This document shows, piece after piece, positions 38,701 to 48,434 of a stretch of DNA of 64,000 nucleotides; position 1 is the first letter of the stretch, and every line of letters begins with the position of its first letter. This DNA is from Pseudobutyrivibrio ruminis DSM 9787 (GTDB lineage Bacteria > Bacillota > Clostridia > Lachnospirales > Lachnospiraceae). Under the pieces are notes generated by a model. It was given only the letters and a program-made list of their open reading frames with translations. It had not been told where the DNA came from and did no database searches. The stretch lies in the NCBI RefSeq assembly GCF_900218035.1, contig NZ_OBMR01000003.1, positions 62,001 to 126,000 of the forward strand, written 5' to 3'. The position numbers and the translations under genes were made by a program.

Positions 38701-40476
38701 TCAACAAGTACATCACTTAGCCAGAGCTTATCAGCAAGTGAAAGTGCTTCAACAAGCGCAAGTATTTCAGCAAGTGAAAGTGCCTCAACAAGTACATCAC
38801 TTAGCCAGAGCGAATCAGCAAGCACAAGTACTTCAACAAGCGCAAGTACATCAACAAGTTTGAGTGAGTCAACAAGTACATCGCTTAGCAATAGTGAGTC
38901 AGCAAGTACAAGTACTTCAACAAGCGCATCTACATCAGCAAGCGAGAGTGCATCAACAAGTGCCAGCACATCAGCAAGCGAGAGTGCATCAGAAAGTGCA
39001 TCTACATCAGCAAGTACAAGTGAATCAACAAGTGCATCTACATCAGCAAGTACAAGTGCATCAACAAGCGCAAGTGCATCAGCAAGTGAGAGTGCATCGA
39101 CAAGTGCCAGCACATCAACAAGCTTGAGTGAGTCAACAAGCGCATCACTTAGCCAAAGTGAATCAGCAAGCACAAGTACAAGCATCTCAATTAGTGAGAG
39201 TGTATCAGCAAGTTTGAGTATTTCTGAATCTGTAAGTGAAAGCCTATCGGCTAGCACAAGCACATCAGAATCAATAAGTGCTTCAGTGAGCCAGAGCTTA
39301 TCAGCAAGTGAAAGTGCTTCAACAAGCGCAAGTATTTCAGCAAGTGAAAGTGCTTCAACAAGCGCAAGTATTTCAGCAAGTGAAAGTGCTTCAATAAGCG
39401 CCAGCACATCAGTAAGTACAAGTGCATCAGAGAGTGCTTCAACAAGCACAAGTGAATCAGCAAGTGTAAGTACATCAACAAGCTTAAGTGATTCAGTATC
39501 AGAGAGTGCAAGCGCATCAACAAGCTTGAGTGATTCAGCATCATTAAGTGAGTCATTAAGTACATCAACAAGCTTGAGTGATTCAGCATCATTAAGTGAG
39601 TCATTAAGTACATCAACAAGCTTGAGTGATTCAGCAAGCATAAGTACTTCACTTAGTGAGAGTGCCTCAACATCAGAGAGCCTTTCAACAAGCGTATCAC
39701 TTAGCGAGAGAGCTTCAACATCTGAGAGTATTTCGCTTTCAGAGAGTGCAAGCATGTCACTTTCAGTTAGCCTTAGCTTGTCAGAGAGCATGAGCCTTAG
39801 TGCTTCAGAAAGAGCAAGCTTGAGCAACAGTGCATCAGCAAGTGCAAGTGTTTCAGCAAGTGAGAGTACATCAACAAGTGAGAGCGCATCAGCAAGTGAG
39901 AGTGCATCAACAAGCACAAGCATTTCAGCAAGTGAGAGTACATCAGCAAGCGAGAGTACATCAGTAAGCGAAAGCACATCAGCTAGTCAGAGTGCTTCAG
40001 CTTCAGCAAGCACAAGTGCTTCTGAGTCTGCTAGTGCATCTGCAGCTGCAAGCACTGCAAATAATAACACTGGAAATGGTGGATCAAGCACTCCTGCATC
40101 AGCAAGCGAGACAAATGGTACTGCTACTACAAAGACAGAAACAACAACTTCTTCATATAATGAAGTTTCAACAAATGCTTCATCTACAAGCACAGTTTCT
40201 TCATTCAACGAGATTGGAGGAGCAGAGACTACAATCGAAGAACAGCAGGTACCTCTTGCTGTAAGATTGGATTCAACAGATGATTTATTATCAGAATTTG
40301 ATGATGAATACACAACAATCGAGGATGAAGATACACCTCTTGGTATCACAAAGAGCGGTTTAGGTGGAAGAGTTTGGTGGTATTGGATTCTTATTATAAT
40401 TACAGCAATTACTGGAAAAGTTGCTAAGGATAAGAGAAACATTGTTGAAAAAGAAGTTGAAGATACAGACAAGTAA
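35791..40476 (+). CDS. Serine-rich repeat adhesin exported by accessory Sec
   Basis: A 1561-residue surface glycoprotein candidate. ATG 35791 follows AAGGAG. Order: unusual Gly-rich leader ([15 protein letters not shown] ... [11 protein letters not shown]), an acidic/Val-rich linker, a short Ser-rich segment (about 130-220), a globular ligand domain (about 240-610, with [12 protein letters not shown] and [13 protein letters not shown]), a huge Ser-rich repeat (about 625-1420), the motifs IEEQQVPLA and IEDEDTPLG, and a membrane segment [17 protein letters not shown] with a charged tail. No LPxTG. The leader, Ser-x-Ser repeat and neighbours secA2, secY2, asp1-3 and gtfA/B identify it as the client of the accessory Sec system. 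Confidence 0.9.
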   Translation: MSKKKVENLLKGVAITGATVGGASVLGDANLAYAAELGEEQAAANAEGVIVLETTQVQAEQVVETTVQSVQQETVEVAAVAESSTQIEEVDLEASAVTNTDTQVAANLDETAPVNENTPVDENASNVASEVAVVSESASTSLSTEDSQIESTSESSKESLSTETSEIESTSASSADSLKSENDEIASTSTSNSQELASESASLSTAMSEAEAAYESASTSFSEAGLEDDYLENLIKEIEQAQEELKAAQEVAKANGQWLNHSDSSNNYYGYGDKLANLLIQYAFYQEGYVGEIVYSEWDSSSYTTNSVKVTYIDAAGETKYAYFDYVTVDDNGNALAAGDGARFRGTENSDQHDNPYVVGGIMVVQKTVKYSDGNGNVLTWEYQTHTEYDGTESTECVYYINGVETDAEVVLNDDGTFSITSETYGNGYSTEVRDIYWSKYIDGNGSYYYELGDSYSTIDNDWNNTFRGIYNNRADGTIGVISNNTYTTLTDQKGNVVELVSKKNTNYWSWKGTYTSIKIDGKTYYFESSNLYKNGDGTYTLKAYYDQNGASNEAQYITLYTSANAASATTTFSPRFVAKQNDGSDTYTNKFGEVKDGNFGKKGYVYYSEDDFNTGKDDYAEERSQVTSLSESASQVASESSSWEASVSSSAEASQSESGIRSESVSESAASSESASESRSQSLSESAAASDSASLSRSQSLSESARESASMSESISTSLSASLSEYVSQSMSASASASASASESASISASTSASESASTSASTSASESASTSASTSTSMSDSASVSESTSTSLSQSESASTSASESVSTSASESASTRASTSTSLSDSASVSESTSTSLSDSESASISASESASTSASESASTSASVSASASASTSASVSASESASTSASTSASASVSASESASTSASESVSLSDSASVSESTSTSLSDSTSVSLSESTSTSLSNSESVSTSTSTSASLSDSTSVSLSESTSTSLSQSLSASESASTSASISASESASTSTSLSQSESASTSTSTSASTSTSLSESTSTSLSNSESASTSTSTSASTSASESASTSASTSASESASESASTSASTSESTSASTSASTSASTSASASASESASTSASTSTSLSESTSASLSQSESASTSTSISISESVSASLSISESVSESLSASTSTSESISASVSQSLSASESASTSASISASESASTSASISASESASISASTSVSTSASESASTSTSESASVSTSTSLSDSVSESASASTSLSDSASLSESLSTSTSLSDSASLSESLSTSTSLSDSASISTSLSESASTSESLSTSVSLSERASTSESISLSESASMSLSVSLSLSESMSLSASERASLSNSASASASVSASESTSTSESASASESASTSTSISASESTSASESTSVSESTSASQSASASASTSASESASASAAASTANNNTGNGGSSTPASASETNGTATTKTETTTSSYNEVSTNASSTSTVSSFNEIGGAETTIEEQQVPLAVRLDSTDDLLSEFDDEYTTIEDEDTPLGITKSGLGGRVWWYWILIIITAITGKVAKDKRNIVEKEVEDTDK
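37665..40050 (+). repeat. Serine-rich coding repeat
   Basis: About 2.4 kb of degenerate 6-18 base units coding mainly Ser-Ala-Ser, Ser-Thr-Ser, Ser-Glu-Ser and Ser-Leu-Ser, with serine codons often alternating between TCA and AGC/AGT. Likely the O-glycosylated stalk. Prone to length change by recombination. Confidence 0.9.
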
Positions 40477-40513
40477 TTAAATTTACAAGTGAGAAATAAT
40501 TCACAAAAGTATG

Positions 40514-40542
40514 TGGAATGTAACTAGAAAGTGAACTATAAT
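40514..40542 (+). promoter_or_regulatory. Candidate promoter before the polytopic membrane protein gene
   Basis: TGGAAT, 17 bases, TATAAT. A transcript from here would begin at about the start of the hairpin at 40546. Confidence 0.45.
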
Positions 40543-40545
40543 ATG

Positions 40546-40584
40546 AGAGTGGAAGATGTCAGACATTTTCCACTCTTTATATTA
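40546..40584 (+). terminator. Hairpin after the SRR adhesin gene
   Basis: Nine-base arms (40546-40554 and 40568-40576) plus an inner 4-bp stem, followed by TTATATTAT. Probably the adhesin terminator, but it would also lie at the 5' end of any transcript from the promoter just upstream. Confidence 0.6.
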
Positions 40585-40601
40585 TGCGTAGGAGGTAATA
40601 T

Positions 40602-41624
40602 ATGAACAAAAATCTAAAAAGGTGCTTAGAATTCCTTGCGATTGTAGTAATCACTGGAATCGTTGCGATATCAAGTCCATTTAATCCATGGATTGCAAAT
40701 GCCTTTACTGAGGTGCAGGAAGAGATTCTTAATATTGCGTACTCAGTAAGAGAAGGATATCTAGCATATGTTGAATTGGATGGTCACTACGGACCGGTTG
40801 TATATGAGTTCTTTGGACTTGGCTATTTACCAACAGACACTCATTTGGTTCAGTTCATCATGGAGACAGCTCTCAATTTTGTGTCTATATTATTCTTATA
40901 TAAGACAGCAAAGCTTTACACATCTAATATTTTCGCCTGGGTTGCAGCAGCGGCAGTAGCTATCTTTGAATGGGGTGCACTTACCCATGCTGGTGCAGAG
41001 GAAATATTATTCTTCGTAATGTCTTTGACATGCTACCATGTAGCACGCCAGCTAAAGAGCGGCATGCTTTCACATCACACATATTTACTTGCCATTGATT
41101 TAGGATTAGTTCTTTTCCTTCAACCAGGATATGTATTCTTTTGGGCGATACTAATTGTATTCTTTGCAATTAAATTCAAAGTAGATGGCATAGATGGAAA
41201 AGGATATAGAACATTCTGGCTTTCAACAATTGAAGGTTGGATAACCGTAGCTGTTCCTATGGGATTATACTTATGGTATTTCAAAAATGGAGCAGCATTC
41301 CTTCAGAATGTAGTTTCATACAACATGAGTAATATAGGTTCCTTTGGTGAAGGCTTAAGAGTAGTTCTTGCTACACCTTGGACTATCGCAATTGCGATAC
41401 TTGTAATTGCAATCATCATAAAGGTTGTTATGAATGAAAAAGTTTCTGATTTATGTATTTGGCTTGGAATAATAATTTGTGCAATAATAGTAGTAGCACT
41501 ACAGGGGGAGAATCTTGATTCATTCAAGGTAGCAGTTAAGGCACTCTATATTGTTCCAGTTGCTAGTATCCTTTCACTTTTGGATAAGCCACTTGGACTG
41601 AAGATAGAGGAAAGAGATAATTAA
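40602..41624 (+). CDS. Polytopic membrane protein, possible GT-C glycosyltransferase
   Basis: A 340-residue protein with about eight to nine membrane helices. The first loop holds YVELDGHYGPVVYEFFG, reminiscent of the acidic, Pro-containing first loop of GT-C family enzymes, but no family can be assigned with confidence. It sits between the serine-rich adhesin and asp2, so a role in adhesin glycosylation or display is plausible. GGAGG precedes the start and a terminator follows the stop. Confidence 0.5.
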   Translation: MNKNLKRCLEFLAIVVITGIVAISSPFNPWIANAFTEVQEEILNIAYSVREGYLAYVELDGHYGPVVYEFFGLGYLPTDTHLVQFIMETALNFVSILFLYKTAKLYTSNIFAWVAAAAVAIFEWGALTHAGAEEILFFVMSLTCYHVARQLKSGMLSHHTYLLAIDLGLVLFLQPGYVFFWAILIVFFAIKFKVDGIDGKGYRTFWLSTIEGWITVAVPMGLYLWYFKNGAAFLQNVVSYNMSNIGSFGEGLRVVLATPWTIAIAILVIAIIIKVVMNEKVSDLCIWLGIIICAIIVVALQGENLDSFKVAVKALYIVPVASILSLLDKPLGLKIEERDN

Positions 41625-41631
41625 GATTTAT

Positions 41632-41666
41632 AGCCCAGCTTGTAGTAATGCATGCTGGGCTTTTAT
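41632..41666 (+). terminator. Terminator between membrane protein gene and asp2
   Basis: AGCCCAGC/GCTGGGCT arms (41632-41639 and 41654-41661) and a TTTTAT tail, only 24 bases before asp2; read-through must occur if asp2 has no promoter of its own. Confidence 0.75.
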
Positions 41667-41689
41667 ATTGCACGAAGGACTTAGATTTA

Positions 41690-43183
41690 ATGGATAAGAT
41701 TAGAATTTTACAGATTGGTACAGAAAGTTGGGCAACTAAATATAAATATCCGGACAATGTAAAGATAATCTTTGCAGGTGACACAATTGAAAAGAAGAAA
41801 GATATTTATGAGATAGTTGTGGTTGAAAGAAATCTGGATGATGAAGAGGCAGAGACAGTTCTCAAGATGTCAATGTCATATTGCGTTTTCATTGTGGGAG
41901 ATTTCAAGCTTAATAGACCTACCACGAGACTATTCAACCGAAGAATGGCCAGCAACTTGGCAGTGGAGGACATACAGGACTTCCTGACAAATGAGACTAA
42001 GAAATATTTTCCACATCCATACGGAGAGAAGTTTAAGCCGGAGAATGTTGGCGTAGCCCAAGGTTTCAAAGGTAGCATCAGATGGAATGGCCAATACGCC
42101 GTTGAATTGGAAGGTGATTACGGCAACCAGTTCACCCAGGTTGCTTTCTGGAAGAATAATATCCCAATAGTAAAAGACCAAGGATTGGAATTTTGGCTAG
42201 AGTACGAAAAGGATGACACTGTAGAAATATCATTATCCATTACACAGTTTGTGCCAGGCTCTCTATCTGACGTTCGAGATTCATGGACATTTAGCGAAGA
42301 AGATTTGAAAGAACCGGTCCTTATTGAAGGCCGAAATGGGGATGGACAGCTGTTTGTATCACTTCGTGCAGCAGGTCAGGGAAAGTTGAATATTATAGCT
42401 TTACACGATCGAGTATCTAGATGGGATTTAGGAGCCTTTTTGGTAGGTGGTAAGCGATATGTTACATCTGAGAGAGAGGAGATTTTCTCTTACTTTGATC
42501 CAGGTGATTTCAAACCACCCCTTGCGGTTTACTTTTCAGGTTATAAAACACAGGAAGGCTTTGAAGGATACTACATGATGCGAAAAATGGGATGTCCATT
42601 TTTGCTGATTGCAGAGCAGCGCTTTGAAGGTGGCGGATTTTACATGGGAAGCCCAGAGTTTGAAGCGTTGATGGTTAAGATAATTGATGAGCATCTGAAT
42701 AAGCTGGGATTCTATCCAGATCAGCTAATCCTTTCTGGAATTTCTATGGGAACAATCGGTTCATTATACTATGGCTGCAATATGAGGCCCCATGCACTTA
42801 TTCTCGGAAAGCCATTGGCTAGCCTTGGAGATATTGCTGCTAATGAGACACTGAAGCGACCAAAGGGATTTCCTACTTCACTAGATATCCTAAAACGATA
42901 TGGTGGAGGTACAGATAGGGAAGCTGTTGAAAGATTGAATGAAAGATTATGGAATAAGATAAGAAACACAGACTTTGGTCATACCAAATTTATTGTTTCT
43001 TATATGATAGAAGATGACTATGATTCAACTGCCTATAACAAGCTAATCACAGAATTAAATTCTGCAGGTGTGCAGGTTTACGGTAAAGGATTACACGGTC
43101 GCCACAACGATAATACCGCTGGAATTGGTGCCTGGTTTAAGGGTCAATATGAGCGTGTTTTGAAGGAGGATTTTGACAGATAA
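41690..43183 (+). CDS. asp2: Accessory Sec system protein Asp2
   Basis: A 497-residue protein required with Asp1 and Asp3 for export of serine-rich adhesins; in streptococci Asp2 also acetylates sugars on them. The N-terminal half is the Asp2-specific part (LQIGTESWATKYK, WNGQYAVELEGDYG); the C-terminal half is an alpha/beta hydrolase-like domain with nucleophile Ser352 in SGISMGTIG and a late His in KGLHGRHNDNTAG. ATG 41690 follows AAGGA; an upstream in-frame ATG lies inside a terminator hairpin. Its place before the second adhesin, apart from asp1 and asp3, is unusual. Confidence 0.9.
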   Translation: MDKIRILQIGTESWATKYKYPDNVKIIFAGDTIEKKKDIYEIVVVERNLDDEEAETVLKMSMSYCVFIVGDFKLNRPTTRLFNRRMASNLAVEDIQDFLTNETKKYFPHPYGEKFKPENVGVAQGFKGSIRWNGQYAVELEGDYGNQFTQVAFWKNNIPIVKDQGLEFWLEYEKDDTVEISLSITQFVPGSLSDVRDSWTFSEEDLKEPVLIEGRNGDGQLFVSLRAAGQGKLNIIALHDRVSRWDLGAFLVGGKRYVTSEREEIFSYFDPGDFKPPLAVYFSGYKTQEGFEGYYMMRKMGCPFLLIAEQRFEGGGFYMGSPEFEALMVKIIDEHLNKLGFYPDQLILSGISMGTIGSLYYGCNMRPHALILGKPLASLGDIAANETLKRPKGFPTSLDILKRYGGGTDREAVERLNERLWNKIRNTDFGHTKFIVSYMIEDDYDSTAYNKLITELNSAGVQVYGKGLHGRHNDNTAGIGAWFKGQYERVLKEDFDR

Positions 43184-43210
43184 TTCTTACAGTTTGAACA
43201 TTCTGTGAAC

Positions 43211-43235
43211 TGGCAAGAAGTGGGAAAATATGGCA
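43211..43235. promoter_or_regulatory. Surface-gene box C (TGGCA tandem)
   Basis: TGGCA at 43211-43215 and 43231-43235, period 20, 96 bases before the second adhesin start. Confidence 0.55.
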
Positions 43236-43254
43236 ATAATTGGCCTTCGGGGAG

Positions 43255-43281
43255 CAAAAAAAGTTCACAATTTACCGATAA
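43255..43281 (+). promoter_or_regulatory. Sigma-28-like or activated sigma-A promoter for the second adhesin
   Basis: CAAA, 15 bases, ACCGATAA fits the flagellar sigma pattern (TAAA-N15-GCCGATAA) with two mismatches. The same bases also give TAAAAT at 43279-43284, 43 bases after box C and matching the layout at the first adhesin, so either reading is possible. Confidence 0.35.
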
Positions 43282-43330
43282 AATATATACAAATAAATGA
43301 ATAGGAATTTGTGAAAGAGAGGAATGAAAA

Positions 43331-45505
43331 ATGGGTGAAAAGAAAGTAAGAAGTTTATTAAAAGGAGTAGCCATTACAGGTGCTTCAGTAGGTGGAGCAG
43401 CTTTACTTGGCGATGCCGATTTAGTATATGCAATGGAAGAAGCAGCAGGTGAGATAGTTGTAAATACTACGCCAGCACCAGCAGCAGTAGAAGTTACAGC
43501 ACCGGCACCAGCAGTAGAAGTTACAGCACCGGCACCAGCAGCAGTAGAAGTTGCAGCGCCAGCACCAGCAGCAGTAGAAGTTGCAGCACCAGCTCCAGCG
43601 GTAGAAACTCCAGCTCCAGTAGCAGAGACACCAGCTACACCAGTAGAAGAAGTGCCATCTACTCCAGTAGCAGAAACACCAGCAACTCCAGTAGAGGAAG
43701 CTCCAGTCGAGACACCAGCAACTCCAGTAGTGGAAGCTCCAGTAGCAGAGACACCAGCTACTCCAGCAGAAGAAACTCCTGCGGCTCTAGCTGAGGATAC
43801 AAATGACGATGTATTTACCATTCTTAGAGGGGCTTATAGAGACGAATCAATTGATGAGAATGAGTTAGCTGAAAACAAGATTGAGCTTAAAGCTATGAGA
43901 AAGGCAGCTCCTCTTGCAACTGAATCAACAAATGATGCAGAAAATGATGCAGAAACTGATGCTAGCCTTTCTGATACAGCAGAGGTAGCTACCGTATATA
44001 CGGAGGAACAGATTTCTGAGTCAGGAGCATCACTTTCTACAGTTGAAAGTGAATTATCATCTACATCTGAGAAACTTTCTACTTCAGCATCAGAGGCAGA
44101 ATCTCAGTATGAAAGCTATTCAGAGACAATGACTACAACATCAGAGGATTATTCATCTAAGAACTATAACATTGCAAAGCTTGATAAATTAGAGCAAGAT
44201 GTTAAAGCTGCTCAGGCGATTGAAACAGCAAAGAGAGAAGCATTAGCTGCTAAGAACAAGAGTTTAGATACTGATTATTTTGAACACGCTGGCAGACCTC
44301 TTGCAATTACAATGATTAAATATAACCTTGTAATTGACGGAAAAGCTGATCCTAATTATATTGATAGCGCACAGATTAAATATTACACACCGGATGGATA
44401 TGATAAAAAGCATTTCTGTACAATTTATTTAGGAACCGATGGACAGGTTCATGAGGAATATTATGATTATGTAACAGCTAATGCTAGAGGAGAAAGTCTC
44501 TTTAGATGGTCTGAGCTTTCTGAGGAAGATGTTGCTGCAAATATTACAATTCCAAGAAATATTTCTATAGAGAATTATTCTCCTTATGTTTCAGGAATCA
44601 ATATTGTTGAAAAGTTTTTACAAGACAATGGCATAAGAGAAAACGGCAAACTGTTTTCATATACATTTACAGGTGATGATGGCACTATAAAGACATTCAA
44701 AATCACAAGACAGAGCTATTCTATGGAGGCAGATGAAAACGGACATTATAAAGGCAAAGATTACTATGGCTACGCATTCATGAATAGCCAGATGGATGAG
44801 CGTTCTGAATTAGCATCAGAGATGTTATCTTTATCAGCAGCAATTGCATCTACTGGTTCACAGGTTGAAGGATACCAGTCAATGGTAGACGAGTATGTGG
44901 CTCGTTCTAATGAGCTTGATAGTGCATGGTCACAGTATGCTGCTAACAGCACAAAAACTGCAGAAAGTCTTTCTAACAGCACAAGCACATCTGAGAGTGC
45001 AGCAAGCACAGCAGCAAGCCAGCAGGCATCAACAGTAGCCAGCCAGGAAGCTTCTACTGCAGCTAGTACAAGCGCATCTGCAAGCGAGTCAGCAGCAGTT
45101 GCAGCAACAGTATCTGCTCCTGTAGCATCTGCATCTACAGCAGCACCAGCAGCTTCTGCGCAGACAGTTATGCCAGCAGCAGGTGCTATTGCAAACCAGG
45201 CAATCACACCTATCGATGATGCAAGAGTTCCACTTGGTGTTGTAAATGACGACGCAGTTGGTGGCGAAGAAGTGACAGGTGGCCGCGAGTTAATCGTAGA
45301 AGGCCGTACAATCGAGGCTGTAAATGAGGCAGAAACTGAAGTAACAGAAATCGCAGATGATGATGTTGCTAAGGGCATTACAGTCACAGAAGATGAAAGC
45401 CTTGCAAGAAAAGGTTTCTGGTGGTGGATTATCGCATTGATTACTGGAAAAGTTACATACGATAAGGTTAAAAAAGAAAAGGAAAAAGAGAAAGAAAATA
45501 ACTAA
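43331..45505 (+). CDS. Second accessory-Sec adhesin, Pro/Ala-repeat and Ser-rich
   Basis: A 724-residue paralogue of the first adhesin. Same leader type ([15 protein letters not shown] ... LGDADLVYA), then a Pro/Ala/Val/Glu repeat (about 45-155), a Ser/Thr-rich segment, a ligand domain (about 280-480; YYDYVTANARGESL and SPYVSGINIVEK align with the first adhesin), a short Ser/Ala-rich stalk, the motif IDDARVPLG, then IADDDVAKG, and GFWWWIIALITGKV with a Lys/Glu tail. No LPxTG. The start follows GAGAGGAA, with its own promoter region and terminator. Confidence 0.85.
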   Translation: MGEKKVRSLLKGVAITGASVGGAALLGDADLVYAMEEAAGEIVVNTTPAPAAVEVTAPAPAVEVTAPAPAAVEVAAPAPAAVEVAAPAPAVETPAPVAETPATPVEEVPSTPVAETPATPVEEAPVETPATPVVEAPVAETPATPAEETPAALAEDTNDDVFTILRGAYRDESIDENELAENKIELKAMRKAAPLATESTNDAENDAETDASLSDTAEVATVYTEEQISESGASLSTVESELSSTSEKLSTSASEAESQYESYSETMTTTSEDYSSKNYNIAKLDKLEQDVKAAQAIETAKREALAAKNKSLDTDYFEHAGRPLAITMIKYNLVIDGKADPNYIDSAQIKYYTPDGYDKKHFCTIYLGTDGQVHEEYYDYVTANARGESLFRWSELSEEDVAANITIPRNISIENYSPYVSGINIVEKFLQDNGIRENGKLFSYTFTGDDGTIKTFKITRQSYSMEADENGHYKGKDYYGYAFMNSQMDERSELASEMLSLSAAIASTGSQVEGYQSMVDEYVARSNELDSAWSQYAANSTKTAESLSNSTSTSESAASTAASQQASTVASQEASTAASTSASASESAAVAATVSAPVASASTAAPAASAQTVMPAAGAIANQAITPIDDARVPLGVVNDDAVGGEEVTGGRELIVEGRTIEAVNEAETEVTEIADDDVAKGITVTEDESLARKGFWWWIIALITGKVTYDKVKKEKEKEKENN

Positions 45506-45524
45506 GACACTTTTCTAATAGTTG

Positions 45525-45553
45525 GAGGCAACCGAAAGGTTGCCTCTATTTTT
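45525..45553 (+). terminator. Terminator after the second adhesin
   Basis: Nine-base arms GAGGCAACC/GGTTGCCTC with a GAAA tetraloop and T-rich tail. Confidence 0.9.
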
Positions 45554-45605
45554 TCTACATTTAGTGTAGTAAAATAAAAGTGCATAATGGGGGGAGGATA
45601 ATCAG

Positions 45606-46811
45606 TTGAGACAAAAATTTTTTCCCAAAACACTTATTCAAAAATTAATATTTACCTTCATAATAATGGGAGTTTACCTTGTTGGTAGAGAGCTTCCTTT
45701 ATATGGAGTTGATTTAGAAGCTTACAAAGCATTCCAGAGTACCTCTGGAGATCTTATCATGGAGACAATCGGAGGAGATAGATACAAAACCAGCTTGCTG
45801 GCACTGGGTATTTCTCCTTTTATGTTTTCCATGCTCTTTGTTCAGGTAATAGTTGCTGTTAAACGTGCTGATTCAAAGGCACACACTTCTCCTAAAAAAA
45901 TCACCATGGCAACTCTTATTTTGATGTTTGTATGGGCTAGCGTCCAGGCATATCTTACTGTTAATTCCACAATTTATGTTTTTGATGGTGGGCTTCAGCT
46001 TATCATTGCAAAAATCATATCTGGATTTCAGATGGTGACAGGAGCTTTTGTGATTTTATGGCTTGCCACTCGAAATGGTAAATACGGTATAGGTGGTCAG
46101 ACAGTTCTTATTTATGTAAATATCCTGGATAGTGTGGTTCACACAGTCAAGAATTCTGGCTTATGGGAAATGCATGTTATTGGTGGAATTGGATTTTTGG
46201 CAGTGATATGCACAATCATATTTGAAAACAGTGAATATCGTATTCCTATGCAAAGAATATCTATTCACAATATTTATTCTGATAAAAACTATATCCCAAT
46301 CAAGCTAAATCCAATCGGAATGATGCCGGTTATGTTTTCTACTGCGTTTTTCATGCTACCAGTGTATGCGTCTATGGGACTTAGTATGCTGTTCCCTAAC
46401 GACAAAAATTTACAGTGGGTATACGAAAACATGGATACAGCACATACCCTTGGAATTGCTGTATATACGGTAGTGCTATACATAATTACGATTATTTTCT
46501 CATTCGTATTTATCAGTCCAAAGAATCTTACAGAATCTTTGCAAAAAGCAGGAGACAGTATCACAGGTCTCAAATCTGGTAAAAATACACGAAGATTCAT
46601 TTCTATAAGAGTATTTTGGATTGCATTTTTCTCAGCAATGTTTATGGGGTTTTTCATTATTGTTCCATTAGTCCTTCATTTACGAGGTTATGTAGAATCA
46701 ACAGTTATCAGTTTGCCATCTATTCTTATTGCACTGGCAAGTATCAACTGTAACTTATATCGAGAACTTAGGGCAGTAAGAGATTACGATGCTTACGTGC
46801 CTTTCCTATAA
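45606..46811 (+). CDS. secY2: Accessory Sec translocon subunit SecY2
   Basis: A 401-residue SecY-family membrane channel with about ten helices. Visible SecY-like points are GVYLVGRELPLYGVD at the N-terminus, ILWLATRNGKYGIGGQ, YIPIKLNPIGMMPVMFS and NLTESLQKAGDSITGLKSGKNT. It is shorter than housekeeping SecY and sits beside asp1, asp3 and secA2, which marks it as SecY2. It starts at TTG 45606 after GGGGGAGG; no ATG gives the full first helix. First gene of the seven-kilobase export operon. Confidence 0.93.
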   Translation: MRQKFFPKTLIQKLIFTFIIMGVYLVGRELPLYGVDLEAYKAFQSTSGDLIMETIGGDRYKTSLLALGISPFMFSMLFVQVIVAVKRADSKAHTSPKKITMATLILMFVWASVQAYLTVNSTIYVFDGGLQLIIAKIISGFQMVTGAFVILWLATRNGKYGIGGQTVLIYVNILDSVVHTVKNSGLWEMHVIGGIGFLAVICTIIFENSEYRIPMQRISIHNIYSDKNYIPIKLNPIGMMPVMFSTAFFMLPVYASMGLSMLFPNDKNLQWVYENMDTAHTLGIAVYTVVLYIITIIFSFVFISPKNLTESLQKAGDSITGLKSGKNTRRFISIRVFWIAFFSAMFMGFFIIVPLVLHLRGYVESTVISLPSILIALASINCNLYRELRAVRDYDAYVPFL

Positions 46812-46823
46812 GAGGTAATTGCG

Positions 46824-48434
46824 ATGCTTTATTTTATTCCAGCTTGGTATCAACAGAATGAGTGGAGAGAGTCCGAGCAGAGTTGGCACACACGAAGAAT
46901 GCATACAGAGTTTGATGATACGGTAAAACAGGTTCAGATGTTTTATCGTAGCGGTATGCGTGATTTTAAGATTCTTCTTTTGAGTCATGCTCCAAACTTC
47001 AGACATTTCCTACATCGCCAGGGAGTTTTTCATGCTCCATACTGGTCTTGTTTTGATGCCATTCAGGAGGTTAAGAAAAAGAAGGCAGCGGTTTTTTCAT
47101 TTCACAATCTGGATTGGCCAGAAGGAATCGAATTCGTATATACCCCATTTGTTGTAATTGCATATCTGCATAATACCAAGTACGCCCAGATAGATTTTGG
47201 TGAAGCAGGCAACCCTATTCAGGTTAGTATGTACAAGAAAGAGGTGCTTAGCCGTCGTAACATTTACGATGACAGAGGTTTCGTTTCATCTACGGAGGTT
47301 TATGATAATGGACGCATGCTCTACACCGATTATCTGACAGAGGCTGGTGTTACAAAGCTTCGTGTGTATGCTGAAACAGGTGCGGTGGAAATCAATGCCA
47401 GCTGCAACACATATCAGGTTTTTAAATCTGATGACACAACAGAGACCAGGACTTTCAAAGAGACAATCTACATGAGTCTTACTGATGTAATCCTGGAAGT
47501 GCTTGAAGCACATATTGAGGATGATAATGGAGATGATGTTTTCTGTATTGCCATGCACGAGTTAAACTATCTGGCAGCACAGAACATCATAGGAAAAAAG
47601 AAATGTATTCTATCTTTCTACGGAGATAGATATCGCATAAAGGATCATTTGGATTCCAGACCACTTGTAAAAAAGGCAGGATACATCATCACGGATTCTG
47701 AGGCAACCACTCGTTATTTGAAGCGAGAGATGGAAGAAGAAATCACTAATATCACAGATATTTCTCCTTACGATTCACGTATGGATTTTGGTATCAGTGA
47801 AAAGCTGATGGTTCAAAAGGTTCTTGTACCTGTAGATGGCTTGCCAGAGGCTCGTTTCAAAGAAATGATGATTGCTTTGGCCAAGTATCTGCAGATGAAT
47901 GAAAATGCGGTAATCAGCATCTTCACAAGAAACGCCACCTATGATTTGCCTGAAAAGCTTCTTAATAAGATTGCAGAGATTTTGGAAGAGGCCGGCTTTG
48001 ACAGACGAATGGTAATCCATGATGAAGAGGATGATACTGCGGAAAACGAAGATATGGAAGCTGAGGAGCAGGAAGAAATTCCTATCAGATTTTTTGTGGA
48101 GCAGTGTGTAGATGAGCTATCAGTCAGCAAGTGTATTCGTGAGCAGCGTATCATGCTTGATATGCGTCACAATCCTGATTTATTCCTACAGATTAACTGT
48201 ATCAGTTCAGCCATCCCTCAGATAGTCAGACGCGAAACACAGTATATGCAAAATGGCTACAACGGATTCGTCATGACGGAGATTGATAGAATACCTGTTG
48301 CATTGGATTACTTCTTAGGAAGTCTTTTCAATTGGAACCAGGCAAAGGTTTATTCTTACGATATAGGACAGAAGTTTACTACAAAGCATCTTCTTGAGAA
48401 ATGGAAGAGTGTAATTGCAGGTTTGGAGAAATAA
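46824..48434 (+). CDS. asp1: Accessory Sec system protein Asp1
   Basis: A 536-residue soluble protein with the Asp1 opening MLYFIPAWYQQNEWRESEQSW; Asp1 has a glycosyltransferase-like fold and forms a complex with Asp2 and Asp3 that guides adhesins to SecA2/SecY2. An acidic insert lies near 398-420. It is 12 bases after secY2, and its TAA is followed at once by the asp3 ATG. Confidence 0.92.
   Translation: MLYFIPAWYQQNEWRESEQSWHTRRMHTEFDDTVKQVQMFYRSGMRDFKILLLSHAPNFRHFLHRQGVFHAPYWSCFDAIQEVKKKKAAVFSFHNLDWPEGIEFVYTPFVVIAYLHNTKYAQIDFGEAGNPIQVSMYKKEVLSRRNIYDDRGFVSSTEVYDNGRMLYTDYLTEAGVTKLRVYAETGAVEINASCNTYQVFKSDDTTETRTFKETIYMSLTDVILEVLEAHIEDDNGDDVFCIAMHELNYLAAQNIIGKKKCILSFYGDRYRIKDHLDSRPLVKKAGYIITDSEATTRYLKREMEEEITNITDISPYDSRMDFGISEKLMVQKVLVPVDGLPEARFKEMMIALAKYLQMNENAVISIFTRNATYDLPEKLLNKIAEILEEAGFDRRMVIHDEEDDTAENEDMEAEEQEEIPIRFFVEQCVDELSVSKCIREQRIMLDMRHNPDLFLQINCISSAIPQIVRRETQYMQNGYNGFVMTEIDRIPVALDYFLGSLFNWNQAKVYSYDIGQKFTTKHLLEKWKSVIAGLEK

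Noticed and set aside
37833-39977. A 714-codon open frame on the minus strand inside the adhesin repeat
   Set aside because: It is the antisense of the serine repeat; the Leu/Asp/Ala-rich product follows from the repeated TCA/AGY codons and has no ribosome site of its own.
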